Below are positions 8,189-16,269 of a stretch of DNA of 64,000 bases, piece after piece. The position numbers were made by a program, and so were the translations under genes. Numbering within the stretch: the first letter of the stretch is position 1; every line of letters begins with the position of its first letter. The stretch lies in the NCBI GenBank assembly GCA_000314955.1, contig BAEM01000053.1:1-64000 (forward strand), in the 5' to 3' direction. This stretch comes from Paraglaciecola chathamensis S18K6 (lineage in GTDB: Bacteria; Pseudomonadota; Gammaproteobacteria; Enterobacterales; Alteromonadaceae). Below the pieces are notes generated by a model. It was not told the origin of the DNA. It saw only the letters and a list, made by a program, of their open reading frames with translations, and made no database searches.

Positions 8189-9121
8189 ATGAAATATCAA
8201 AAAATACTCGCAGTTATCGATCCTGAAGACGAAGAGCAGAAATCGCTCATGCGCGCGATAGAAATTGCGCAAATAACCCAAGCCCAAATTACCGCTTTTT
8301 TACCTATTTACGACCTATCCTACGAAATGACCACCATGCTTTCCACCGATGAGCGAGAGAATATGCGCTTTGCCGTGATTGAAGATAAAAGCGCGTGGCT
8401 GGCTGAACTGGTGGCGCCGATTGAAAAGCAACACGGCATCAAAATAGACTTGAACGTAGAGTGGCACAACCGTGCTTGGGAAAGCATTATTTGCCGCGTG
8501 ATGAAGCATAATTATGATTTGATTGTAAAGGGTACACAATTAAACGACACCCTAAAAGCAGTCATATTCACTCCAACGGATTGGCATATTATGCGTAAAA
8601 GTCCAGTGCCAGTTCTATTGGTCAAGGATCATGACTGGCCCATTAGCGGCAAAGTACTTGGTGCGGTAAGCGTCGGTGTTGAAGACGATGATCATGTTGC
8701 ATTAAACGACTGCGTTACTCGAAGCGCTAAAGGGTTTGCAGACCTTCTTTCATCTGAGGTGCACTTGGTCAACGCGTATCCAGGAACCCCTGTAAATATC
8801 GCCATAGAGATCCCAGAGTTTGACCCTCAAGTGTATAGTGATTCGGTTAAAGACCATCATCATAATGCCATGTTACGTCATGCTCAAAAGCATGAAATTC
8901 CACAAAACTGCTCGCATATTGAAGAAGGATTACCAGAAGACGTTATCCCTGCGCTTGCAGAGAAAATTGATGCTGAACTGGTGGTGCTTGGCACAGTAGG
9001 AAGACAAGGAATTTCTGGGGTGTTAATAGGTAACACAGCAGAGCATGTTATTGATAAGCTCAATTGTGATGTGTTGGCGATTAAACCCGATGGGTATGTT
9101 TCCCCTGTGGTGTGCTCTTAA
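8189..9121 (+). CDS. uspE: Universal stress protein E
   Basis: This tandem-domain universal stress protein of about 310 residues closely resembles E. coli UspE. Conserved stretches include AFLPIYDLSYEMTT, VIFTPTDWH, PVPVLLVKDHDWP, INIAIEIPEFDP-like sequence and VVLGTVGRQGISG near the C-terminus. UspE acts in stress survival, motility and aggregation. GGAG at 8178-8181 fits the ATG at 8189 (7 bases) better than the ATG at 8186 or the upstream GTG at 8162. In many gammaproteobacteria uspE is next to fnr; here it follows the cbb3 genes directly. Confidence 0.92.
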   Translation: MKYQKILAVIDPEDEEQKSLMRAIEIAQITQAQITAFLPIYDLSYEMTTMLSTDERENMRFAVIEDKSAWLAELVAPIEKQHGIKIDLNVEWHNRAWESIICRVMKHNYDLIVKGTQLNDTLKAVIFTPTDWHIMRKSPVPVLLVKDHDWPISGKVLGAVSVGVEDDDHVALNDCVTRSAKGFADLLSSEVHLVNAYPGTPVNIAIEIPEFDPQVYSDSVKDHHHNAMLRHAQKHEIPQNCSHIEEGLPEDVIPALAEKIDAELVVLGTVGRQGISGVLIGNTAEHVIDKLNCDVLAIKPDGYVSPVVCS

Positions 9122-9128
9122 GTGATAA

Positions 9129-9155
9129 CACCGGAGTAGTCTCTCCGGTGACTTT
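9129..9155 (+). terminator. Terminator after uspE
   Basis: A perfect 8-base stem, CACCGGAG/CTCCGGTG, with a 6-base loop is followed by ACTTTTT. It starts 8 bases after the uspE stop codon and faces the convergent ABC permease gene. Confidence 0.85.
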
Positions 9156-9163
9156 TTATCGTT

Positions 9164-9213
9164 CAAATTTAGTATCGACCAAATTTAGTATCGACCAAAT
9201 TTAGCGTACCGAC
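9164..9213. repeat. 16-base tandem repeat overlapping a stop codon
   Basis: The unit CAAATTTAGTATCGAC occurs twice in tandem (9164-9179 and 9180-9195), followed by a diverged third copy from 9196. That third copy contains the TAA stop codon (complement of 9201-9203) of the minus-strand permease gene. It looks like a local slippage duplication of the gene's 3' end. Confidence 0.75.
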
Positions 9214-10589
9214 AATCCACTGTTTAATGCGCTTTTATATGCACTTAACGCTGGACCTAATGCAAGTAGCGCTGAAAGACCTAGTCCAAGTAGGGTGTAA
9301 CCGATGATCGCGTCGGAGTATGGCAATGGATTTATCACTAACCCGAATTGGCTTTGTATCAAATCTGCGAAAAGCGCTATGCCGATATTGGTCATCATGT
9401 AACCCAAAATACAGCCTGAAAACGCAAGAAACAGCGCTTCGCATTCCATCATCAAAACAATTACACTGGCATTTGCCCCCAATGCCCTTAGTACCGCAAT
9501 TTCCCTTTGTCTTTCATGCATAGAAGCTAACAACATCGTCAGCATTCCTAGCATAGCCGCCAGTAAAATAAGCACTGAAACCAGACTTAAGCTGGTTTCA
9601 ACTCCAGCCATAATGCTCCATAGTTGCGCTAAAGCAACACCGGGTAAAATGGCAGACAGTGGCGCTTCTTGGTCCGTATTAATCGCTCTTTGAATTTGCA
9701 ACGTTGAAATTTTGTTGTTCAATCCAAGAAAGATAGCGCTTAACGCTGGCCCGTTGGCATAACCCGTGTTTTCAGAGTCTTCAAAATGCACTGAGTCATT
9801 TGGATGAGCCTGTTTTTCGTCAATGCTACGCTCCTGCTCGCTAGATGCTTGATGGCTATGTTCGATATGCTGCGCATGTTGAGTGAATTCATGCTCATGT
9901 TCGCCAGCGACAGTGCGCTCTTTACTGATGTGTTGGCGCAGCGTTGACGTCGTCATGCCTGTGTGCATCGCATCAATCGCGGTGACCGGCACATATACAC
10001 TTTGATCTACTGGTGTACCTGTCGCCGTTAAAATACCCACCACTTGAAATGGAAACTGTTTGTGCTTAGTAAAACTGACTTTCCCCGTACCATGGGCCAA
10101 TACTACCTGATGTCCTAAAGGGTATTCTAATGCTTTGGCTACCTCAGAACCGATAACCATTTCTTGCAAGCCGTCAAACGTGCCACCATGCTTAAACTGT
10201 ATGGCATGTTGATCTGCATATTTAAAATGGTTAAAAAACGCCTTCGTGGTGCCAACCACGGGAAAACCTTCATGCGAGTCACCTAGTGAGATAGGTATCG
10301 CCCACTTTACCGCCTTGTTTTGACTCAGTTGCTGGTAGGTTTGCCAACTTACATTACTACTCGGATTGCCAATATGAAAAACCGAATAAAGCAGTAAATT
10401 TAACTGACTGGTCCGAGCGCCGGCGATAATATCAACGCCAGACACGGCGCGTTCGAAATTTGCTCGTACTTCGTTGCGTAAGTGCTCAACACTAAACAAA
10501 ACAAACATGCTCACGGCGATAGAAAAAATGGTCAGCCCTGCCATTAGCTTACGGGCCTTTAAACTGCGCAAAGCTAATTTAATTAGCAT
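9201..10589 (-). CDS. ABC transporter permease (FtsX/MacB type) with a His-rich loop
   Basis: This permease of about 462 residues has one N-terminal helix, a large periplasmic domain and three C-terminal helices with the FtsX-like segment ERQREIAVLRALGA. An insertion at about residues 231-270 is very rich in His and Glu (HEHEF, HIEHSH), as in metal-handling proteins. The ATG at 10589 (MLIKLALRSLKARK) is preferred to a TTG ten codons upstream. It overlaps the ATPase gene by 11 bases. FtsX-type pairs are often mechanotransducers or lipoprotein exporters. The His-rich loop suggests a zinc-linked role similar to Vibrio Zrg-type systems, but that is inference. Confidence 0.85.
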   Translation of the reverse strand: MLIKLALRSLKARKLMAGLTIFSIAVSMFVLFSVEHLRNEVRANFERAVSGVDIIAGARTSQLNLLLYSVFHIGNPSSNVSWQTYQQLSQNKAVKWAIPISLGDSHEGFPVVGTTKAFFNHFKYADQHAIQFKHGGTFDGLQEMVIGSEVAKALEYPLGHQVVLAHGTGKVSFTKHKQFPFQVVGILTATGTPVDQSVYVPVTAIDAMHTGMTTSTLRQHISKERTVAGEHEHEFTQHAQHIEHSHQASSEQERSIDEKQAHPNDSVHFEDSENTGYANGPALSAIFLGLNNKISTLQIQRAINTDQEAPLSAILPGVALAQLWSIMAGVETSLSLVSVLILLAAMLGMLTMLLASMHERQREIAVLRALGANASVIVLMMECEALFLAFSGCILGYMMTNIGIALFADLIQSQFGLVINPLPYSDAIIGYTLLGLGLSALLALGPALSAYKSALNSGLSVR

Positions 10590-11295
10590 GGTGGGCCACC
10601 GGAGGTTCTGGCTCAACAATCGTGTTCAACAATGACATGCTGGTTTGCTGAGTGAAAGCACTGGCTAATGATTGATCGTGACTCACAAACACCAAGGTCG
10701 TGTTATCTGCGTGGCACTGATTTAACAGCAACTCAATAAACTTGTCTCGGTGCTCTGTATCAAGGGCTGAGGTAGGCTCATCGGCAATAATAAGTTGAGG
10801 GTTAGAAATCAATGCCCTAGCAACAGCCACTCTTTGCTGTTGCCCTACACTCAAGGTTGACGCCTGTTGGCTAAGGAGTTTTTGGCTTAGGCCTAATGTT
10901 TCACCAAGGTATTGATAGCGCTCCTCACTTTTGCTCAATGAGCTTTTGTGCGCTTTTTTATTAAACCGCTGGCCAAGTAGAATGTTTTCCTTCGCACTCA
11001 TATAAGGCAACAGATTAAATTGCTGAAAAATTACCCCTAAATATTGGGCTCTAAATTGATCTCGCTGACGTGAAGACATGGAAGCTAAGTTATTCCCTAA
11101 TACAGACAAACGCCCTTCGCTTGCAATGCACACTCCGCTCAATAAGTTTAATAAAGTTGATTTACCACTGCCTGATTGGCCGCGCAAGAAAACCTGCTCC
11201 CCTGTGCGCACTTGCCACCTTGGAATCGTTAAGGTAGGTGAATTGTTTTTGGACCATGTAAAACTGAGACTTTCGATGTCAACCGCAAACGACAT
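10579..11295 (-). CDS. ABC transporter ATP-binding protein (LolD/MacB-like)
   Basis: This 238-residue ATPase pairs with the downstream permease. The Walker A motif GQSGSGKST is at about residues 38-46, the signature is LSVGQQQRVAVARAL, Walker B is LIIADEPTSAL, and the switch histidine is in VFVSHDQSLA. All motifs are intact. The family includes LolD and MacB-type ATPases. The ATG at 11295 is 139 bases from the divergent ttcA start. No periplasmic partner gene is adjacent, so the substrate is unknown. Confidence 0.88.
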   Translation of the reverse strand: MSFAVDIESLSFTWSKNNSPTLTIPRWQVRTGEQVFLRGQSGSGKSTLLNLLSGVCIASEGRLSVLGNNLASMSSRQRDQFRAQYLGVIFQQFNLLPYMSAKENILLGQRFNKKAHKSSLSKSEERYQYLGETLGLSQKLLSQQASTLSVGQQQRVAVARALISNPQLIIADEPTSALDTEHRDKFIELLLNQCHADNTTLVFVSHDQSLASAFTQQTSMSLLNTIVEPEPPVAHHAN

Positions 11296-11350
11296 AGTAT
11301 TCCCGATAATATGACTGAAGCTATAGGGTAATCATTTTTATAATATCGGC

Positions 11351-11391
11351 AAGCGATGTCGCTTAAAATACATGAATAACTTCGTTATAAT
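11351..11391 (+). promoter_or_regulatory. Putative ttcA promoter with an overlapping palindrome
   Basis: A palindrome, AAGCGATGTCGCTT (11351-11364), lies next to a weak -35 (TTAAAA, 11363-11368). A consensus -10, TATAAT, follows 17 bases later at 11386-11391. If used, the transcript would start near 11398, which places the upstream ATG at 11372 outside the mRNA and favours the ATG at 11435 for ttcA. Confidence 0.4.
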
Positions 11392-11434
11392 CCGCTGGTA
11401 TTTTCTTTTCATCATCCAACAGTTGCCCAATTTC

Positions 11435-12370
11435 ATGAATCATGTTTCTAGTACACCATCTGACATCCCTGCAAGCCCTAACGTTGCCAACGATAACGGC
11501 AAACGTATAAAAAAACTTGCGACAAAATTAAGACGAAAAACGGGCCAAGCCATTGCTGACTTCAACATGATTGAAGAGGGCGATAAAGTCATGGTGTGCT
11601 TGTCGGGTGGTAAAGACAGCTACACCATGCTTGATATGCTGCTGCATATGCAAAAATCTGCGCCGATTCATTTTTCCATTATTGCGGTCAACTTAGACCA
11701 GAAACAACCAGGCTTTCCTGAGCATGTTTTACCTAACTACCTAGAGAGTTTAGGTGTCGATTACGCCATTATCGAAGAAGATACCTACTCAATCGTGGTT
11801 GATAAAGTCCCAGAAGGTAAAACGACCTGTTCACTGTGCTCACGTTTGCGCCGCGGCATTTTATATACTAATGCCATCAAAATGGGCGTGACTAAAATTG
11901 CGCTAGGTCATCATAGAGACGACATGCTTGAAACGTTGTTTTTAAATATGTTTCATACTGGTCGTCTGAAATCGATGCCACCGAAATTAACCAGTGATGA
12001 TGGCAAAAATGTCGTCATACGCCCGCTTGCCTATTGCAGTGAGCAAGACATCGCCGATTATTCAATTCACATGGGCTTCCCTATCATTCCTTGCAACTTA
12101 TGTGGCTCTCAAGAAAATTTACAGCGCAAGCAAGTGAAACTGATGTTAGAACAATGGAACAGCCAATTCCCTGGTAGAATAGAAACCATGTTCAAAGCGC
12201 TACAAAATGTGGTGCCGTCACACTTGGCCGATCCAAAAGTATTTAACTTCAAAGATTTGAATGAAAACAACCTTGGTGAAACAAATGGCGATACTGCGTT
12301 TGATCCGCTCGATTTGAGCCCGCCAAAAGACGTCAACATTTCAACTCTTCCCATTACTCGCATAGATTAG
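11435..12370 (+). CDS. ttcA: tRNA 2-thiocytidine(32) synthetase TtcA
   Basis: This is the iron-sulfur-dependent ATPase that thiolates C32 of several tRNAs. The PP-loop CLSGGKDSY is near residue 60, and the Cys pairs that hold the [4Fe-4S] cluster are in CSLCSRLRR and PCNLCGSQ. From the ATG at 11435 the product has 311 residues, the size of the E. coli enzyme. An in-frame ATG at 11372 would add 21 hydrophobic residues and lies upstream of the likely -10. The next gene follows within 10 bases. Confidence 0.93.
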   Translation: MNHVSSTPSDIPASPNVANDNGKRIKKLATKLRRKTGQAIADFNMIEEGDKVMVCLSGGKDSYTMLDMLLHMQKSAPIHFSIIAVNLDQKQPGFPEHVLPNYLESLGVDYAIIEEDTYSIVVDKVPEGKTTCSLCSRLRRGILYTNAIKMGVTKIALGHHRDDMLETLFLNMFHTGRLKSMPPKLTSDDGKNVVIRPLAYCSEQDIADYSIHMGFPIIPCNLCGSQENLQRKQVKLMLEQWNSQFPGRIETMFKALQNVVPSHLADPKVFNFKDLNENNLGETNGDTAFDPLDLSPPKDVNISTLPITRID

Positions 12371-12380
12371 GAGCCAAACA

Positions 12381-13364
12381 TTGAAAATAGGCATAGCCTT
12401 AGGCAGTGGTGCTGCTCGTGGTTGGGCGCACATAGGTGTGATCCAAGCGCTAGAAGAGTTAGGCATTAAAATTGATGTGGTAGCAGGCTGTTCAATTGGC
12501 GCCTACGTGGGGGCAGCCTACTCTTCAAATAAGCTAGCCCCTTTAGAGGAGTGGGTACGTAGCTTAACTGAGTGGCAAGTATTCGCGTTAATGGGCGTTG
12601 GCTTGTATCGAGGGGGATTAGTGAGCGGTTTAAAGGTCTTCAAAGCGTTAGAAGAAAATTTTAGTGAAGAAACCTTTGAAGAATTGTGTAAGCCGTTTGC
12701 CTGTGTTGCCACCGATTTATACAGTGGCCGGGAAATCAACTTTTTAACCGGCTCAGTAGTTGATGCTGTTCGCGCGTCATGTGCGATCCCCGGTTTGTTC
12801 CCCCCTACAACTTTTAATGATCGTTGGTTAGTCGATGGCGGTGTGGTAAATCCGGTTCCGGTTAATCTGTGTCGTCATTTAGGTGCCGATATCGTATTCG
12901 CTGTGAACCTTAGCGCTGATTTTCGTCCTCAAGCGCTAGACAGTAATGAAAAAGAGCGAGAACGGAACCAACAAAAAATTTCCGATGTTTTCAGTAAGAG
13001 TCAAAATCAGTTCTCAAAGTGGTTCAAAAGCGATAAAAAGCACAAAGAGAGCGACCCTTTAGATAATGAAGGAAAACCTGATGATCAAGACCACGTTGAA
13101 TTAAACAGCGAAATTGCCAAGCCTCGCACAGTGAAAAAGCACCCACCTAGCATGATTGGGGTGATGGCGGGTTCACTGGACATACTACAGGCTCGAGTCA
13201 CACGCTCACGTTTAGCAGGTAATCCGCCGGATATACTCATCGAGCCACAACTACGCGATTTTGGCATGATGGAATTTTATCGAGCGGAGGAACTCATTGA
13301 GGAAGGCAGAAACAGCGTCAAGCGCATCGCTGATCAGATTCGGTATCAATTGCGAATAGACTAG
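12381..13364 (+). CDS. Patatin-like phospholipase, RssA-like
   Basis: This 327-residue patatin-family protein begins with the oxyanion motif GSGAARGWAHIG. It has the nucleophile motif GCSIGA (GxSxG) near residue 38 and the catalytic aspartate in VDGGVVNPVP. The start is TTG with TAGGAG nearby. About 70 charged residues in the middle (roughly 180-250, rich in K, E, D and S) form an insertion not expected in E. coli RssA (about 300 residues). The family hydrolyses lipids, but the substrate is unknown. It is probably cotranscribed with ttcA. Confidence 0.85.
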   Translation: MKIGIALGSGAARGWAHIGVIQALEELGIKIDVVAGCSIGAYVGAAYSSNKLAPLEEWVRSLTEWQVFALMGVGLYRGGLVSGLKVFKALEENFSEETFEELCKPFACVATDLYSGREINFLTGSVVDAVRASCAIPGLFPPTTFNDRWLVDGGVVNPVPVNLCRHLGADIVFAVNLSADFRPQALDSNEKERERNQQKISDVFSKSQNQFSKWFKSDKKHKESDPLDNEGKPDDQDHVELNSEIAKPRTVKKHPPSMIGVMAGSLDILQARVTRSRLAGNPPDILIEPQLRDFGMMEFYRAEELIEEGRNSVKRIADQIRYQLRID

Positions 13365-13384
13365 TTGCGCTGATACCGTGCTGC

Positions 13385-14155
13385 TTACCCGCGACGTGAG
13401 AGTTTGACATAGACAAATAACGACATAAAAATAATTCCTGCTCCGAATAATTTTTGCGGCGCAAGCACTTCATCTAATAAGCTCATACTTAGCACTAAGG
13501 TCCAAATGGGCTCTAAGATCATGATAAGCGCAGCCGTTTCCATATTCACAGAAAACTGCCCTACGGTTTGCAATAAATAACGGATAGACGTTGCTACCAC
13601 AATCGACACAATAAACCACATGATAACGTTCTGATTTAGCTCAAACTGTACATTTTTTGAGAACATCGCGAACACACTACTGACGATCCCCACGGTTAAT
13701 AACTGACAAAAAATGGACAGTAGCGGGCTTATATTGACCGTAACTCGCTTGTTAAACACAAAATGAACCGACAGCAAGGTCGATGAGATTAAAAAACACC
13801 ATTGGCTAGGTTCTACCTGCCAGCTATTTGTTAATGTCATCAGTGCTAAACCAATAATAGCGATAGGTAGCGCGAGCCAAAATGCCCTTTGCGGCCTTTG
13901 GCGAAATATCATCCAAGAGGTAAAAGGAGCGATTATCATGGCCAAGCTCATAATAAATGCACCTTCTGAAAGGCTATTGGTAATCGACACAGCATACACC
14001 CAGACTTGCAGAGATAACGCCAAGATGACACCTACAGAACAAACAGCAAATATGCGTTTTATGCTTATCTTCAAGATTTGACGAAAACAAAAAGGAAATA
14101 AAATCGCGCTGGCAAGTAAAAAGCGCACAGCTAAAAAAGTATCTCCAGGTACCAC
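13385..14155 (-). CDS. EamA/DMT-family exporter, 5' end apparently interrupted
   Basis: This is a drug/metabolite-transporter family membrane protein with two EamA halves. The first permitted start here is GTG at 14155 (MVPGDTFLAVRF), giving 256 residues. The same frame continues upstream to about 14230 with LLSATLLAAVGWVASKL, a typical first EamA helix, yet has no ATG, GTG or TTG before a stop next to the mobile repeat that begins at 14284. The gene therefore seems to have lost its start to the insertion, unless an ATT or CTG start is used. A likely ancestral start and promoter lie beyond the element. It may be non-functional. Confidence 0.7.
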   Translation of the reverse strand: MVPGDTFLAVRFLLASAILFPFCFRQILKISIKRIFAVCSVGVILALSLQVWVYAVSITNSLSEGAFIMSLAMIIAPFTSWMIFRQRPQRAFWLALPIAIIGLALMTLTNSWQVEPSQWCFLISSTLLSVHFVFNKRVTVNISPLLSIFCQLLTVGIVSSVFAMFSKNVQFELNQNVIMWFIVSIVVATSIRYLLQTVGQFSVNMETAALIMILEPIWTLVLSMSLLDEVLAPQKLFGAGIIFMSLFVYVKLSRRG

Positions 14156-14283
14156 GTCAATGACGAGTTTAGAGGCTACCCAACCGACGGCCGCAAGCAG
14201 TGTCGCAGATAAAAGGTGTAGCTCACCACGGATTGAAAGAATTGTTTTGACTCCACAAGTAGGTTTAGACGTGCAACCTTAAT

Positions 14284-14570
14284 GTAATACCAATCCGCAT
14301 TAATAAGTGACCGCCTCAGAATGCGTCCAGCGGTTTTTGATTAAGGCGTCGCTATGTAGTAATGGTTGTTCCCTTTCAAATAGTGAGAACGCAGAGCAAA
14401 AGCCGCTGGGGCATTCCTTGCAGGCGAGTTTTAAAAGGGCTTACACTGCGTTGCATGACTTCGAAAGAGAACTAGTTTTCTTTTAATAAAGAGCTGTCAG
14501 TCATGCTCCTTGTTTAAGCCCTTTTAAACTCTCGCTGAGTCATCACTTATTAACGTGGAATGGTATAACG
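14284..14570 (+). mobile_element. MITE-like element, copy B, with terminal inverted repeats
   Basis: This non-coding element of about 287 bases is bounded by 27-base inverted repeats (14284-14310 and 14544-14570 region) that match at about 23 of 27 positions; both ends carry TACCA near the tip and TTAATAAGTGA inside. Internal inverted repeats (around 14424-14444 with 14513-14535, and GCATGACT with AGTCATGC) would let one strand fold into a long hairpin. The left 160 bases are nearly identical, in inverted orientation, to 1-161. I could not define a target-site duplication with confidence. It separates the EamA gene from its probable promoter. Confidence 0.8.
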
Positions 14571-14573
14571 TCA

Positions 14574-14650
14574 TAATGCATTCAAAGACTCTTTCAAATA
14601 TATTTAATTAATTGAATTATATAAGTATTTCATGTAACCGATAGGTTACA
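14574..14650 (-). promoter_or_regulatory. Probable original EamA promoter with a TyrR-like box
   Basis: On the minus strand an 18-base palindrome, TGTAACCTATCGGTTACA (14650-14633), fits the TyrR box pattern TGTAA-N8-TTACA. It is followed by a perfect -10 TATAAT (14622-14617), AAAGAG as ribosome-binding site, and ATG codons at 14581 and 14574. This arrangement abuts the right end of the mobile element, on whose other side the EamA frame resumes. I infer that this is the displaced 5' region of the exporter gene. Confidence 0.5.
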
Positions 14651-14699
14651 CAGTTATGAATGAAAGGTTATTTAAATCACCGGCCGACTAGGGGGAGCG

Positions 14700-14718
14700 C
14701 GCGAGCGCTAGGCTCGCG
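14700..14718. repeat. GC-rich hairpin
   Basis: A perfect 7-base stem, CGCGAGC/GCTCGCG, with a 5-base loop lies in an otherwise AT-rich spacer, 32 bases beyond the stop codon of the minus-strand DUF2987-like gene. No T-run follows on either strand, so it is not a standard terminator. Confidence 0.4.
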
Positions 14719-14749
14719 AGAACAGTAGATGGCTCTAAGCAATACTAGG

Positions 14750-15412
14750 TTACTTAGTCGTGTTAGCGGTTATGCGTAACGGCATCTCTGGCAACGTTAA
14801 GCTGCGCCCTTGGTTTATCCACTCTTTTGTCATATGCAAGGAACCCTTTTCAATGACTAATCCGTTCGCCAACGTTTTATGTAGACTTGTGTCAGTAAAG
14901 TGCACAACTAAACCATCTACACTGGGCATCAAAAAGGACAAAAAGCTGCCCATATCATCAAAAAATGTTTGGTATTGCGTGAACAACGTCGCCAGTTCAT
15001 TTGCGGAATATTGCGTTTTTAACCACTTAGGTTTGGTTTCGAGCTGAACTGACATATCACATTGATTTTTTGGTTCTACTAAAGACAATACCACTTCGGC
15101 TTTCGCCATTTTAAGGGCTTTTTCACTGGGCACGGTGAAGCGTTGCTCATTTGTCACCGACAAAGGAATATCTTGTTTTTGAGTATGAATATACGCTTTT
15201 GTGATCCTACATAAGGTATCGCTTTGAACCCGCTTAAAACCAAACGCAAACTGTAACGCGCTTGTCTCTTCATCATCCAGTTTACGCACATGACTATAAA
15301 AACTACTGTATTCGACGTTCAATGTGTTTGTACTGGCCATTTGCTGATTTGTCTGTTGTGCAACTGCAACGCAGCTTGGAATAATACAAGCTGCTATTAA
15401 CCACTTTTTCAT
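14750..15412 (-). CDS. Secreted DUF2987-like protein
   Basis: The 220-residue protein has a cleavable signal peptide (MKKWLIAACIIPSCVAVAQQ). The mature part resembles the DUF2987 family of Alteromonadales and Vibrionales, including the early VEYSSFYSHVRKLD segment. No catalytic motif is evident and the function is unknown; I expect a periplasmic location. It is the last gene of a three-gene minus-strand operon, overlapping bax by 4 bases (ATGA). Confidence 0.7.
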   Translation of the reverse strand: MKKWLIAACIIPSCVAVAQQTNQQMASTNTLNVEYSSFYSHVRKLDDEETSALQFAFGFKRVQSDTLCRITKAYIHTQKQDIPLSVTNEQRFTVPSEKALKMAKAEVVLSLVEPKNQCDMSVQLETKPKWLKTQYSANELATLFTQYQTFFDDMGSFLSFLMPSVDGLVVHFTDTSLHKTLANGLVIEKGSLHMTKEWINQGRSLTLPEMPLRITANTTK

Positions 15413-16269
15413 AAATTCATGTGCTCTTTATTTACCCTCATCATACTTAACAGTTCATCGATATAATCTTGCCCACGCTCAGAATAACTCTGTAAGCCGT
15501 GAACCAAGGCTTTAGCTGTAATAGGTTTGTCTTGCGCGCGCAAATCTGCACGTATATCTCGTAATTCTTTGTAAGCGTAATGACGATTTAGGTTTCTAAT
15601 ATAGGTTTTTACCGCGTGAGAGAGATTTTTAAACTTAGCCACTTCGTGAACTGTGCCTTCATTTCTGCGTTTAGGCACGAATCCACAGCCCTGCTTGAAA
15701 CACCATAGGCCAAAGAAATTATATCCCTTTCTGGCAAATCTAGAGGTACCCCACCCCGATTCGTTTGCTGCTTGAATTAACACCAATTCAGGGGGGATCA
15801 TATCAACACGATGCAGTAAAACAGCGGTTGATTGTAAATCGGTTAAGCCCTTATCGATTTTGTACTCTCGGCGCATATTTTTCAGTAGTTTTACTGTGAA
15901 GGGGCTAAGCGTCTGATGCCCTTCAAGCTGCTGGGCGATGCTCATTATCGCCTTGCGCTTTATCAATGTAATCTTGTTTTGATGGCGTATCTCGGGGAGT
16001 AAATAGGCAAAAAACGCCTTCTTTTTTTCGGTGACATCATCGTATTGCTTAAAATTAGGAACTGTTTTTGATTTACTACTATCAGTTGACGATGTCGATT
16101 TACGATCGAAATCGTCAATTAATATCCGCAGTTCCGTTTCAGTGAGTTCTAACTTTGTATCAGGCAGTTGGCTGTCAAAGTAGTCATCAGCAATGTACAT
16201 AATCGCAAACAATCCGCAGGCGGCGGCGAAGTAACGTAGCTTTTGGTATTTATCATGAGTCTTAGGCAT
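15409..16269 (-). CDS. bax: Bax-like glucosaminidase-domain protein
   Basis: This 286-residue protein resembles E. coli Bax, a member of the mannosyl-glycoprotein endo-beta-N-acetylglucosaminidase family. An N-terminal membrane anchor (about residues 9-25) precedes a Ser/Thr-rich linker and the enzyme domain, with the likely catalytic Glu in AANESGWGTSRFA. Activity on cell-wall glycan is plausible. The ATG at 16269 is chosen; the longer open frame only overlaps the upstream gene. The overlap with that gene is 8 bases. Confidence 0.85.
   Translation of the reverse strand: MPKTHDKYQKLRYFAAACGLFAIMYIADDYFDSQLPDTKLELTETELRILIDDFDRKSTSSTDSSKSKTVPNFKQYDDVTEKKKAFFAYLLPEIRHQNKITLIKRKAIMSIAQQLEGHQTLSPFTVKLLKNMRREYKIDKGLTDLQSTAVLLHRVDMIPPELVLIQAANESGWGTSRFARKGYNFFGLWCFKQGCGFVPKRRNEGTVHEVAKFKNLSHAVKTYIRNLNRHYAYKELRDIRADLRAQDKPITAKALVHGLQSYSERGQDYIDELLSMMRVNKEHMNL

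Noticed and set aside
9235-9523. Alternative frames over the ABC permease 3' end, as a possible frameshifted second protein
   Set aside because: The permease frame is continuous with normal FtsX helices, and the alternative frames show no domain.
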